Of a DNA stretch of 64,000 nucleotides, positions 43,596-55,642 are shown one piece after another. The stretch lies in the NCBI GenBank assembly GCA_037576215.1, contig JBANDB010000001.1, positions 1,674,001 through 1,738,000 of the forward strand, given 5' to 3'. Both the position numbers and the translations under genes were made by a program. The notes beneath the pieces were generated by a model that saw only the letters and a list, made by a program, of their open reading frames with translations, was not told the origin of the DNA and did not search any database. Within the stretch, counting starts at the first letter, position 1. Every line of letters begins with the position of its first letter. This DNA is from Armillaria gallica. Its lineage: Eukaryota > Basidiomycota > Agaricomycetes > Agaricales > Physalacriaceae.

Positions 43596-45191
43596 ATGGG
43601 TGCTTATGATGACCCCCTCGGGTACGTTCTCTCGTCGTTGGCCTAGCTTCTATCTGACCCTCCGGCCCCAAAAGGTCCATTCTGATTGGGACATGGGTAT
43701 CATCTTTGCTGTTCATGCTCATCATCCAAGAGACGATAAGATATTACCGGTCATTCAGGAGGGATAGCCTGGTACTCAAAACCTTCGTTGGCGTTGCCAT
43801 CACAGTCGATGCAGTCTCGCTCATTGCTGACTATGCTGACGTGTATCTGGTTCGCCATTTCATGATGTTAACTGTAGGGCCTTTCTGACGCGTCCACGCA
43901 GTACACAATTTCGCACTGGGGTAAGGTAGTCCTCTCACTTTGCCAGTCAGTCAGCTCACAATCATCCAAGGCGATGAGGAATTCCTGAAGAATCAAGTGA
44001 GTCGTTTAAATCATATCTGTTCATTTATCAAGTCACTGATACGAGGAGACAGTATTGGCCCGTAACGCTGTATTTAGCCACTACCGCTGTTACTGCATTT
44101 CTAGTGCAATGTTTTCTCGTCAACCGATACTGGATATTGTCAGTCTACACCTGTCAGCATCCCTCTTTCACCGTTCTCATCAATTAACAGGACGAGAAAC
44201 ATTGTTGTGGCTTCTATCCTCGTACTTCTGGTCATCGTGGCGGTAAGGAGTTGGTCTATCATCATGGAATATTATCCGCTGATTCACATCCCAGTTCGGT
44301 GGCTCTATGTCAACCGCGATAATGCTGACCATTTATAATGCGTATGCTGACCGACACCACGCCAAGGTCCCTGTTACTCTATGGCTCACCTCGACCGCAG
44401 TAACTGGTGTGAATCTTAACATCACTATCATGCCGTCTCTGACCGTGATTAAGATATCGCCATCGCCACTGTTCTCATATGGCAATTGTACAACATGAAA
44501 ACGTCGTTCAAGGCTACTGAAGGGTTGGTTTTAATATTTTTTACATTTGGCCACTAAACTCACTTTCGTTTTGAAAGTTTAATTCAACGTCTCATGCGAT
44601 CGGCCATGCAAACTGGCTCTACGACATCAATCGTAGCGGTTTTGGTTCTCATCACATATCTTGTCAACAACGAGAGTAACAGTGCGTATCTTCTTGCTTT
44701 GCCCTACAGTGTGGCTCATAAGTTCGTCATAGTCGAGACCGGTTTTGCGTTCATTCTTGGCCGGCTCTATATTCTGACTTTGTTGTACAACCTTAACGTT
44801 CGGAAAGTCTCCAAGAAATCCAATGCAGCCTCTTCGGATCGTGAATATCGTGTTGAAAGAGCCAACAATCCTACATTCACGTTTGACGGCATCCGTGAGT
44901 ATCAAGCACCATCAGCAAAACTGCGTACTCAGCCCTTTTTTTGTAGACGTTCAACACACTGCTGTAGTCCACATGGACTCTATCGATGGGGGTTTGCCTT
45001 CGCGAGCCTCTCCGAGCATTTACAAGGCACAGGTAAAATTCCTCGTGTTAGCAGCTGCCACGACTTATGCCCTGACAAAACTACCTATCTCTTAGGACCT
45101 GACACGAACGGATGATGACAATAAGGACAAATCTGAAGGAGGGTCTGATCGTGGATCTTACGCTGCACAGTCTGCCATCGATAAGGTGTAA
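43596..45191 (+). CDS. DUF6534 seven-helix membrane protein
   Basis: Member of a large agaric-specific family of integral membrane proteins (DUF6534) with no known function. The start MGAYDDPLG is followed by an intron; then SILIGTWVSSLLFMLIIQET and the helix pairs IRYYRSFRRDSLVLKTFVGV (the family's TYxYYxxFxxDxxxLK). The intermediate exons hold further hydrophobic helices. An intron at about 44406-44458 gives AVTDIAIATVLIWQLYNMKT. The conserved FKATEGLIQRLMRSAMQTG leads to the last helices and GRLYILTLLYNLNVRK, where relatives end in LLATLNAR. The cytosolic tail (RANNPTFTFDGI, SGGSDRG-like, AAQSAIDKV) spans two more introns to TAA at 45189. All junctions from 44300 on are in frame; those at 43880-44250 are less certain. 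Confidence 0.72.
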
Positions 45192-46275
45192 CATGCAAAT
45201 GTTCAACAGACGCTAACTGCGGACCTCTGATCAGAATAAAACTCCTTCCGTTCTGCTGAGGCTCTGTCCCAGTAATGCACTTTAACTGTATCTATACGTT
45301 ATCTATACTCCGTTGCTGATTCCTGTCTTTCTAAATTATACTTGGCCATGGTATCATAATGGTTTATTTGGAATATGTGTGACTTTCCGATTGGAGGAGG
45401 AAGCCTCCTCGGCGTACAGCTCTCTATGGCAGATTGATACAATGTGTTGAGATAAGTGGCAATTCTCCAGCCGCTCACCCGGATTTTAGCAGGAAACCTT
45501 CGTAAACAGGCGAGAACCTTCGTCGTTTGTCTACCTATTTATCTACATGCCGTACACTAATAGAAGCAACATGATGTAACAAATAAAGCCGAGGAGGAGA
45601 GCAATACTAGGCCTTGCCTGGCAACCGAAGATCCCGATATTGACTGCGCTGTGATGCGCGACACTTGACATCCCAACATAATGTACATAGTATCAATTCG
45701 AGGCGCTTCAGATGTTATCGTGGTCTCAACTCGATTGAGCCCGAAAACAGAGGCTTTCATCATGTGTGATCAACGCCTTGTTAATAGTGTACCTGCGCAC
45801 AGCAAGATGCAATCCTCCTGGAGCATCGGCATTGTACGAAGCTCCCTCCCTGTCGGTACTTATGTCGTACACAACCTCGAGTCACACAACATAGGTGACA
45901 AGGGTACCGATACCACCCGTCTGAGCCAAGGGGGCGGCATACCACGGGAGAAACATTCAACATGAGAATATCATTCTACAAGGAATAAAATTTGTTCCCA
46001 ATTGTCTCAGTATCTGACGAAAATATCCAACGACAATGTGAGGTGGTCAAGTCATGATGCATGATGGGTTGACGAGGCCACAATCAGAGAGCTGGAGTAC
46101 GTACTATATATGAGAATATACTCATTTCTTTGTCCTTTCTACGCATTCAGTTGGACATTTTGGCCTGCCCTCATGATCACGTGATGGTACGCGTTCGAAT
46201 TTCAGATTCATTGCCGAATACGCTTCCCTCCCGGACCACCACCACCTTGGTCCTCGATACGAGGAACATCGACGA
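45192..46275. other. Intergenic region
   Basis: No supportable gene in about 1.1 kb. Small overlapping open frames around 45557-45965 on both strands show no family features. The last 100 bases are the STN1 upstream region. Confidence 0.5.
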
Positions 46276-48074
46276 ATGATAACATCTATGACAACTACAG
46301 CTTCTCTCACGTCTGCACCTTCATCTTCAAGCCTCTTTCTAACACCCCGGAAGAAAACTGCAACACCGACGGATGCCCAGCCAGCAGCATCTGCGTCAAC
46401 ATTGGGTGCTATTTATCAATGGTGTGTCGTGAACGTTGAAGAGGCAACGGTACTTTGCTTTGTAAGAGACATACATGCAATGACTCAGGATATGTTCAAA
46501 GGTAAGCTCTATGGTCTTCTGAAATACTCGCTCATAAATTATTCAGACGGAAACTTGTTCTGGATTGGCAAAGTACCATGCATCAGAGTCAACTTTGTTG
46601 GAATGGTAGTTGGAGTTCAGGATACCGGGAAACGGGTCAAGATAACTGGTAAGCTTACTGCAGTTGCAAGGCAACTTTCCCTGACTTCGTTCCATGCAGT
46701 GGACGACGGAACAGCGGTTATTGATTGTGTTACTTCGTCAATGGTGCCACCTACTCCTGCTTCCCCATCATCTTCTTCGAAATCGACTTCTCTTCCGGCG
46801 TCTAGCACTACCATACGAATAGGCCACCTTGTTCGTGTTATCGGCAAAGTCGAGGGGCGGCATGAAACCAGGGAAATTAAGTTCGACAGCGTAGGTGCGT
46901 CGGTCAGAAAGCCTCATACTCATGCAAGAGGTGTGACTTCTTTGTAGAACAGTGCAAGTCCTTCAACGACGAACCGCGTCATTGGCAGAAAGTATTTTCG
47001 CTACATGAAACGTACTATTCGTCACCAGAGCCTTTTGCCATTCCCAGCGCCACGAATCAAACGCAGAATCAGGACTCGGTCGCACGCATGTCCCAAGCCT
47101 CGATATATGCTACACCTTTCTCACCAATTCAAGAGCCGCAGGCTCCACGTTCTTCTCAGAGTCCACAGGTAAGCTTACAGAACGGCGATCTTTTCTTGTC
47201 GCCTGGATTGACAATTGATGCTCAGAAATTTACCCATCCCTCTCGCCTTCCTTCATCGCAATTGACCGATAACACATTTCGACTCTACCTCAAATATTAC
47301 ATGGAAAATCCCCCTCATGCTCCTTCTCACATTGTGGGTATGTCAGATACAGATATCGAGCTTGACGCCACGCCTCGGCCCCGTAACCATCACTTGCGAA
47401 TGCCATCAGATATGCATGGATTCACACTCTCAGTTTTGCGTCGAGTTCCTGAACTGTCCAATATGGCCAAACTAGTTGTCCAAGCTAATATCAAGAGACT
47501 ACGAAGAAAAGAGAGAGAAGCAGCCAAATCATCGTCCCAAAGTCTCAGAAAATCCCAAAAACCGAGTCGGGAGCCTTTGGGTCCAAAGAAGAAACAACTG
47601 TTCATGAATGCGCTTGTGGATCTTATGAAAGAAGGCAGTATCGTGCTATGGGATGGACCTAATCATCCTCTTTCTATCGCTTCTGTGCCCGGGCCTTGGA
47701 AGTCCACCTCTACTCAATATACATCCGCCAGCATCGATATCTCTTCCACGACGACAGCGTCCACTTTCATGTCCATGCTGCAAGACGACGACGAGGGGCT
47801 TTCTGATCCAGAACCGCTGGAGGAGTCGTATGTACCGTTAGCGCCACAGTACACAGCGGAAGTTGTGGAAAACGCGATGGTCAAAATGAAAGCCCTCCCA
47901 CTGGAGCGCCAAAGGCCATTGCATAAGAAGACAATAACTGAGTTTCTTCGAAGAACCGACGACCGTTGGAGGAATCTTGGGGATTGGGCTGTTCGAGACG
48001 CCCTGGAGCTTCTGCGGACCGAAGGGAGAGTGAGGTTGACTGGTCCTAAAGGGACCTGGGAGTTGTGTTCATGA
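46276..48074 (+). CDS. STN1: CST complex subunit STN1 (telomere capping)
   Basis: Single-strand telomere-binding subunit that, with Ten1 and Ctc1/Cdc13, protects chromosome ends and recruits polymerase alpha for C-strand fill-in. After a Ser/Thr/Ala-rich leader comes AIYQWCVVNVEEATVLCFVR. The OB-fold follows: GNLFWIGKVPCIRVNFVGMV, VQDTGKRVKITVDDGTAVID (the VDDGT strand is characteristic), and IRIGHLVRVIGKVEG. Introns at about 46502-46546, 46649-46698 and 46889-46956 all restore frame; the third uses acceptor AACAG before CKSFNDEPRHWQK. The C-terminal half has two winged-helix-like parts: TDNTFRLYLKYYMEN..., and LMKEGSIVLW...; then ITEFLRRTDDRWRNLGDWAV to TGPKGTWELCS. About 540 residues, no break. 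Confidence 0.85.
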
Positions 48075-48740
48075 TTGGACCTGCCCTTTTTCGTTTCTCT
48101 CTTTGGTACAGTCCCTCGGATTGAACGCAGGCAGGCAGTTCATCACTGCGGACCGCAGTAATGTGCCTTGGAATTCATGGACTTCGTTCCACATCTTCGA
48201 AGAATCCTATAGGCCTTTCTCCCGTTTGCGGACCACGGAAACGATGTAAAGAGGTAAATTTGCAAACAGAAGAGATACTTCGTCCATTGACCGGATATGA
48301 AACCCGTAAAGCCCGCGCGCGCGGTATGGTATTGGTATTGGTATTGGTACCGGCACAAGGTCCCTCAGCACAACAGGTCTTCGGCCCATCGGATATCCGG
48401 GCCGACGTTCGTTTTTCTCCTCCATCAATGGAATTCTTTCCAGCCTTACCTATATTGAAAAAACTCTGTTGATCCCATTCCAGATATCATCGTATACTCA
48501 ACTTCAGCAGCATGATTGTTTCACTGGTGTAGACAGTCGACTAGACTCAAATTTGTGACGTGGGAAGTTGTAATATCGAAGGCTTCTTGTCCTTCTTGTG
48601 ACTAGTGATGCAGTCACGTACACGGGACGAACGAAGACTCGAGCCATCTCAGCTTCCAGCTTCTCTCTAATCTTACAAGGTATGAATACATTTATCAATT
48701 CAATCGCTCAGCTGTGGTCTTACAGCAACATTCTAGCAGA
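48075..48740. other. Intergenic region with a small tandem repeat
   Basis: No gene supported. It contains a GGTATT microsatellite-like run (GTATTGGTATTGGTATTGGT, about 48325-48347). The final part is the leader of the ankyrin-MYND gene. Confidence 0.5.
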
Positions 48741-50514
48741 ATGGTCAAGAATTACATCCATCTCCCAAAAACGGTGATCGAGGCAATCAAGTCCGACCCA
48801 GATTACAGGCGCTGGAGCACCCTTGCGGTCGACGAGGGGTTCTATGGCATGAAGCTGGACATATTGAACCCTGGCTCAGGAATCGATGCAAATACCCTGC
48901 ATTCTTCCCTTTGCGCAGAAGACTACCCAGCAAACGCAAAAATCGCGCTCCTTCACTATACAGTGTCGACGGGAGATCTCTTGACCGCTTATGAAATGAT
49001 TTTTCTCGGATCCAGCGTCGATGTCCCTGATTTCGAAGGGTACACTCCGCTACACATTGCTCTCCATACCTTACTCAACAATCCACTTGGAAATTCTCCC
49101 TCTCCCAAACGGCGGGTTTCATGTCGTCGCATAGTCAAGATTATCCGCCTTCTACTCGAGCATCACGCAGATGTCAATCTCGTGCTGGAGGGCCAATGTC
49201 CCCTCACTCACGCGTGCAAGATGCAACACTGGGAGCTGATAGAACTTTTTGCGAAATACGGCGCGAACCCGGCGCCTCAAGGATGTTATGCTCCGCCTGC
49301 TTCGTTTCTTCTAAAACCCGACTTGATTGCCCGCTTCAATACTATCTTCGAACGTTACGCTGCCAACCCCTTCGTACGAGGACCTCGACCGTGTCCTTGC
49401 TTTTCAGGTCTACCCCTCACCGAATGCCACGCGAAAGAAGACAAGCCATACTCTCCCGACCTCATTTGTCCCTGCCGTAGCGAGAAAAGATTTGGAGCCT
49501 GTTGTAGCCGGAGGAATATTTTCGCATACGAACAATGGAACGAGTCGCATCAGCGCATCCAAATTAGCTGGTCTAATCGTATTCCACCCGATCCCCTCGA
49601 GCAGGAACCGACGCACCCCATGCACCAAATTATCGAGAGGGTGCAGAAAGTGGTGAAGATGTCAGGAGATGGAATGACCGTCGATCAGCTCAGGCAAATA
49701 GGATGTCGCCAGAAGATAGATTCAGGACTTTTTCAGAAAGTGACTTTTATCGTCGAGGCATTTGAGCACGTCGAGAATTTGGCGCTCAACGGGAATTTTC
49801 CTGAGCTTCGACTCGATCCCGCGTTTCTGTATGTACTAAAGAAAGCAGATTTCCGACCGTGGCGAGTCTCTTAAACTATCTGTTCCTGGTGATAACTTAT
49901 CGGTCTTGATGGCTCGTTAGGCCCACTGGACGACGGCAAAGTAAAGCATTTTGTTTACACCGCCAAACGGCCTGGAACACGTTAGTGGACCAATATATCG
50001 AGACCTCAGGAGACAGTCGAGGGAAGCTCGATATCGAACATGAAGCAAAATTGGGTCTCTCCTTGGGCGCCTTTTACCGCGTCTGCGAGAACAACGGCTG
50101 CGATATTATTGAAGGCGGCAGCGTACCTGCACACAAGCTCTGCGGCGGGTGCAAAATTGTGGGTGTTGCTTCTCATTTTCCATGTCTCTCTCGCTCAGAT
50201 ATCATCAGGCGGTCTACTGCAGCTCCACATGTCAGAGAGCCGCCTGGAAGACTCACAAGACAGTATGCGGGAAACTAGGACAACGAGAGCAGGCGTTACC
50301 GGTGAGTATAGGCACCTCCATACGAATCTTCCGGTTTGAATGTTTGGATCAGTCGCAAGAAAGTCTTGACAAGTTTACGTGGGAGAGATACGCACAGATG
50401 CTTGAAACCCAACATGCGGCGGTAAACATAGTAAGTGGATTCATGCAGTCAATGGACGAACAAACTCGGCGGTACCTTTGGGACAACATCAAGCATGTGG
50501 GGAGAAGTTTGTAG
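48741..50514 (+). CDS. Ankyrin repeat / tandem SEC-C / MYND finger protein
   Basis: Function unknown; a modular protein-interaction protein with three kinds of metal or repeat modules. ATG at 48741 (MVKNYIHLPKTVIEAIKSD). Ankyrin repeats follow at residues about 75-190: ALLHYTVSTGDLLTAYEMIF, VDVPDFEGYTPLHIALHTLL, LLLEHHADVNLVLEGQCPLT. Then come two SEC-C-like zinc motifs: CPCFSGLPLTECH (about residues 218-230) and CPCRSEKRFGACC (about 243-255). After a helical stretch, an intron (about 49859-49920) leads to a C-terminal MYND finger: CENNGC, HKLCGGCKI, then after another intron AVYCSSTCQRAAWKTHKTVC, with all zinc ligands present. A final intron precedes SQESLDKFTWERYAQML and RRYLWDNIKHVGRSL. 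No break. A relic of a related gene lies at 52.9 kb. Confidence 0.8.
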
Positions 50515-50590
50515 CGCGGTCCCGGATAATAGGAAACGATCGTCTAAAATGCATGAAAGAATTAGTCAAAGATATGTACCATTAGAGCAT

Positions 50591-50716
50591 ATTAGGTAGG
50601 CTCGAACCAGTCCCTCTCGTACCTTGATGACAGTCGATCAAGTGCACCCTTGGTCACATTTCGATCGACTATCATTGAGTTTCAAAGGGACTGGTTCGAG
50701 TCTACGCATTAGGTAG
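50591..50716. mobile_element. Foldback MITE-like element with 9-base direct repeats
   Basis: ATTAGGTAG occurs directly at 50591-50599 and 50708-50716. Between them is a 108-base palindrome-like unit. The outer arms are GCTCGAACCAGTCCCT and AGGGACTGGTTCGAG. The inner arms are TTGATGACAGTCGATC and GATCGACTATCATTGA, around a loop of about 20 bases. This is the layout of a small foldback transposon. The inner arms also occur at 30458-30505. Confidence 0.55.
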
Positions 50717-51081
50717 AGCGACTCAATATGATCTTGGTGTCACCGCCAACACTTCCTGTCCTACGCTGACACGCTCAAATGAAATGGTTACTCCGAGTCG
50801 GACTCCGCGTCGCTTGTCATAGTGCCCAATTTTTGAGAAGCTCGTCGGTGCTAATAGGTGTGTCGGACAGTTTCATTAGTCGAAATCATAACGCGCACTT
50901 TCGCGGCTTCAAGGTTGTCAAGATCCACGATCTGTTTGCAAATCCAGGGTGTCTTTATATGCAAGTCAGAATGGGCGTTAATGCTATTCATTATGACTGC
51001 TGACAGGAATTCGCGGGCGATATCATGTTCCGACAGATTGAATACTGTAGGGTCTCCCATTTTTCTCGGTCACTGTGAAAT

Positions 51082-51420
51082 ATGTCAGCTCTAGAGGCCT
51101 TCAAACAGCGCAAATCTCTAACCAGATCTCGTTTTGCGAACCACAAAAAACTGAGTGACAATAATCAACAAAGAGACAGACGACGTCGACCGGCGCCGAT
51201 GGTTGTCAGATATTCAGGTGAAAATGAAAATAAAAAACGGAAAAGCCAATGTGGCAATTTGAGAAGACTCTCGACAGATGGCTCAGGATCGCATCCAGAG
51301 ACGAGTGAAAGGTGTCTGGACTCTGTAGTAACCATACCACCCAACTTCTCAGATCTGCAAACTCACTGGCAGCGGATTAGCATACTGCGGCAATTTCAAA
51401 ACAGATCCACGTATACGTGA
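51082..51420 (+). CDS. Possible small basic protein, doubtful
   Basis: A 112-residue frame with ATG (MSALEAFKQRKSLTRSRF), rich in Arg, Lys, Ser and Asn. It has no known domain. No intron or family support; it could be chance. Confidence 0.2.
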   Translation: MSALEAFKQRKSLTRSRFANHKKLSDNNQQRDRRRRPAPMVVRYSGENENKKRKSQCGNLRRLSTDGSGSHPETSERCLDSVVTIPPNFSDLQTHWQRISILRQFQNRSTYT

Positions 51421-52857
51421 TAATGGAAGTGGAGACGGATGAAGTAGGTTGACCCTGTTGGACCATTCGTATTGTTCGGATCAAATACGACTGACTCTGT
51501 CCTGGGTACATATGTACATCCAGCGTAAGACTTCGATTCTAAAGTTACATTTTGTCGGACCGCTATCAGGAATAGTCAGACATGTACAGAATATGCAGCT
51601 GATGTGTCTGCAGTCACCATAGCGACGCAGGGCCCTGAACAACGACCACTTAAAGAGAAAGCGACAGAACAATTTAGATGGCAGAAAGAACAACCAAAGA
51701 ACGGTGACATTAGGTTAGCAAGATTACGATAAGACAAGCGGACAGCGATATCAGTATTACGATGGCAAATCCATATGGCATATGCACGAAGTTGTCCCGA
51801 AATTTCTACTTGACATCATTTGGTTCATTTCGGCGTATAGCTGGGATATCGCTTTATGCGACCTTTCGTCAAGCCAGCCAACCGCTTAAGACACTAAATG
51901 GATAACAAAATGCCACCAAGAAGGATGCACACGTATCTGAGTCCACGTAACAGCTTGTAAGTCATCCGAGATGCGCTTTGGTAATGAATAGCTTGATATT
52001 ATTATCACAATAGTCTCCCACAGCGATAGGAAGACAAGTCAGGCATCTCACAACTTCCGCACAGGTTACATACCGGAACCGCCACCTTCCATTACATCAG
52101 TCATACACTCGGTTGATTACCTGGAGAATGCCCGAATGTTGCCACGCTTGATATCAAGGCTTGCTATTCTAGAGGCACGAGCTGTCGGTGTAATTGTGAA
52201 CCACCGACGTACATCTTGTTGCATCGCCGAACGGTGAGCCTAAGAGCACCGAAAGTCAGTATTTTACATACGGAAGTTCAATAATCTTCACCATGACTGA
52301 AAGTGTGTTCTATTCAGAGCAAATCGGTACGTAGGATCAAAGTTCAGGCCAGAAAGGTCCCGCTGAGAGCGGTTTGCGAGGGCATGGAGCATCTTGACTT
52401 TACGTTCGCCCGTTCTAGGAATAGACCGGGAGTAGTCTTTTTTTACAACAATCAAGAAATCCACAAGATGACGAGTAAAACCACGTCTATGCTTCTAACT
52501 GGTGCAGGAGCAAAAAAGGTTGGTCTTCCTTTGCAAGGTAATCGCGAAGGACCCTGAAAGCAAGGCGAAAATCAACGATATCGAATAAAGAACAGATGAG
52601 TCACTGGAGTGACCGGAAGATTGAGGTAAGTCGACCAAAGGATACACAATAGAAGTGGCTGTAGGGTGGCATAATGCATCGAAGATAGCCGTGGTGTGCG
52701 TTATATTCGCGAACAAATCCACGTAGTAAGGCTCCTGCAGGTTTTGGTGGGAACGACCTTCTAAGAGAAGGTTAATACGAGCATATTAGGGAGAAAATGG
52801 TTGGCAGGTGAGATAATACGGTGAGAAGTGACGTGTTTGGAGTTACCAGCGGTACGT
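51421..52857. other. Gene-poor region
   Basis: No supported feature on either strand in about 1.4 kb. Open frames are short and of random composition. Confidence 0.5.
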
Positions 52858-52960
52858 TTACTCGGCACGAGGCTCAACGTAGAGGATAAGGACGGAGATG
52901 CATAGCGGCGTGAAACCTTCGACATCTGGAACATCAACACTGGATAAAAGATGGAAAACC
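52858..52960 (-). pseudogene. Relic of an ankyrin-MYND paralogue
   Basis: The minus strand reads SSVDVPDVEGFTPLCISVLI, closely matching SSVDVPDFEGYTPLHIALHT of the intact gene at 48741-50514. Nothing before or after it stays in frame, so only one ankyrin repeat is recognisable. It is a decayed copy of that gene family, in opposite orientation. Confidence 0.55.
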
Positions 52961-55054
52961 GCACGGGCGTGGAATGCACCTCCTGGGTGGTAATCGGTCG
53001 CAAAAAAGAATAAACTTCTTGGAAGCATAGATAGAAAATAATGCAGAACGCCGTCCACGTTTACACCACCACTGTTCCCCCGCCAGAATATTGAACGTCG
53101 ACGCCTTGACTATCGCTGATAACAATAGGTGACCCGGACCGAAGTGGTTCGACCTTTGAACATAGCCTGGCAGTATTCACATCGAAAAATATTCGAAAAG
53201 TAAAGAAATTTGTGCTCTGCGAGCTCTTGAGAGCCGAAAATGGTCCCGGGTCGTCATCGTGGTCAAGAGCAGAGGGTCTTGTCACGGTTGGTCACACTGT
53301 CTCGCGCCGAACAATCACTTCGTCAAATGCCAATACCTCGATGCCAAGCAGAGATATAACAATGCCGCATTCACGTTGTTGAGTACTCTCAAGCACGATT
53401 TTTTTGTTTATTTGACAATATTTCTCGCTTATTGTATATTTCCTTGTTTCCGAGTGCATATATCCTTTTGCACTGGTCAGTCTCACATGACGAACGATTT
53501 CGTGCTTTTCAGCAATCTTTGGTAGTGAATCATGCGACTGGACAGTCCCATGATTGCCTAGAACGTTGATATCGCGACGCGAGTGCCATTACATAGCCGC
53601 GCGTGCGTATCTCAATGACGTTATCTAGGAGGTATATCCACAGGACACTCACATCGAGTATTTCCCATTGAGTCAGTGTGCTGATTCCAAGTCCATGGGA
53701 CAAGGAACCTGGAAACATACCCTGTATATGCGGCTACCCCCGTTCGTCGCAGAACAATCTTTTTTGCTTCGCGAAGTTGGGAGAGCTCCAATACGTTGGA
53801 AATTCCTAAAAGGCTCGTATTCGGCGTAGCATTGACTGTGTCATGTTGCATAGCCGGAGGTTACCTTGTCTGGAAGATCTGCTCATCATTAGAGGTCAAT
53901 ATCCACATTTAATCTCATCTCCACTGATGGCCTGCGCTACTTCAATATCCATCATTGATTGCACTGTTCTATTCTTCATTTTATTCTGCGCCAGCAGTGC
54001 ATTTACTCATCAGAAATTCTATCGGGTTCGACGAGGTCTGGACCTACGATGCATCGAGAATATTTCTCGAGGTATGGGTGCTGTAGCAGCATCCGTACTT
54101 GCCGTCTGAAACCTCAGAGTGCATGCGTGCTCCAGTGATGGCCCATGACCGAAACTGAGCGCGTAGACTCGCTCAACACCAATCACTTGGGAGCCTTAAC
54201 TGATCCCGTACAAGACGTTAGGTAACGTTCATACTTCTCGGGATCAAACTCTCGTTCATACAGTACCCTAGAGGCTAAAGATACCAAGTTCTCGGTGAAA
54301 CCCTGTTGACGAAAGCCCCTATCACGCTGGTCCGCTTCTAAAGAGCTTGATTGAACGAAACATACGAGGCCACTCATGCACCGAAACTCTGCCTTGATGC
54401 ACGTCTTCCAAAAATCTTCTTGTCATCGGAAATTTTCATCGACCAGCATCATCACCGTTACTTTGGGTACTCCTGCGTTTATGTAGCAGAAGTGCAGGTA
54501 CAAACAAAGATTAGGATCTAATTTTGCTCGTCCAATTCATAGAAGCGTCTTCTGAAAGCCGGCCGACGAAATGAAAGGCACGATGCCTGAACGGGTGGCA
54601 GGAAACTCAGAACATGCGCAATGGTCTCTCGATAGAACAATGATCGTGGGATTGATCGTACCGGTTCGAACTAACCGGATTGGCGTTACTCTTGTCCCGT
54701 CCTGGCGACAGGGCTGGTAAAGTAGGGCCTTAGAACCAATAGCGTCATCCAAATGATTATCAGGTGCGTTCCTGTCGTATTATCACCCCCTGACGCTTTA
54801 GGATAACATCATATTAGATTGTAGCCGGCGTCAACCTCATTCTCTAACAAGTCGTTAACGTCTCATCCTAGAACCATGTTTGACTTCAAGTGCTTGAGTA
54901 TTTCATTTCGGTCGCAAATTTTCCGTGGAAACTGCTTTCTTATAGTATACGTTGAGATAAAAGGTGAACTAGAATGTTTTACAGCGGCGAGTACTTCTTC
55001 TCGTATCTTAAGTGGAAATAGGAATGATAGGTATCTGTCGCGCTTCCAGATTAT
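52961..55054. other. Gene-poor region with a possible coding relic
   Basis: About 2.1 kb with no complete gene. A minus-strand frame at 54183-54377 (ENLVSLASRVLYEREFDPEK, then YERYLTSC) has protein-like composition and may be the last exon of a lost or unrecognised gene. No domain is identified and no upstream exon could be joined. Elsewhere only short random frames. Confidence 0.4.
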
Positions 55055-55642
55055 TTACGAGCACGATCCTGGCACCTGTTCATACTCAGAAATCACGGCA
55101 ACCTTAGCTGCTGAAGCCGAGGTTTTGTCGAAAGTATACCCGAGCCACTCCTTGGCTAGCCTGCGAGCAAGCTCGATACCAACTACGCGCTGACCCATGC
55201 AGAGAACCTGCGCGTCGTTGCTCAAGATAGCGCGCTCAACAGAGAAACTGTCGTGGGCAGTAACCGCGCGTATTCCTGGGACTTTGTTCGCAGAAATGGC
55301 CACCCCTTGCAAATAAGATAGTTCAGTCATCGCGTCAAATGATCCAAATAGTAAACCTACCAAGACCAGTTCCGCAGATCAGCAACCCGCGATCGGCCTC
55401 GCCTGCTGCAATCTTCTTTGCAGCATTGACGGCGACATGTGGGTATGCAGTCTTCTCGTTCGAGTCGACGACCCCAACGTCGATAACCTCTGAAACTCGC
55501 GGATCCTTTTGCAGGTCAGCCTTGAGCGTGTTCTTGTATTGAACACCAGCTTCCTGTAACGAAAGGTCAGGTCTCTGTGGTGAGCTGGAGGGAGTGTACT
55601 CACATCACAGCCGACGACGACACGCAGTTGGTTTTGAGCCAT
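55055..55642 (-). CDS. rpiB: RpiB/LacA/LacB-family sugar-phosphate isomerase
   Basis: Aldose-ketose phosphate isomerase of the RpiB type; substrates in the family include ribose-5-P and erythrose/erythrulose-4-P. Three exons. [20 protein letters not shown] covers the N-terminal phosphate/substrate loop, with GCDEAG split by an intron of about 50 nt. Then [40 protein letters not shown] is the family signature, with the catalytic-type Cys in ICGTGLG; the second intron falls inside it. [20 protein letters not shown] follows, then [20 protein letters not shown]. About 160 residues, normal length. Fungi mostly use the unrelated RpiA for ribose-5-P, so this enzyme probably has a specialised sugar-alcohol role (inference). 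Confidence 0.88.

Noticed and set aside
48325..48347. GGTATT tandem repeat as a telomere-like tract beside STN1
   Set aside because: Only a few units and not TTAGGG; it is an ordinary microsatellite inside an intergenic region.
50600..50707. tRNA gene suggested by GGTTCGAGTC
   Set aside because: The T-stem does not pair, there is no D arm or anticodon arm, and the sequence is instead a symmetric foldback.
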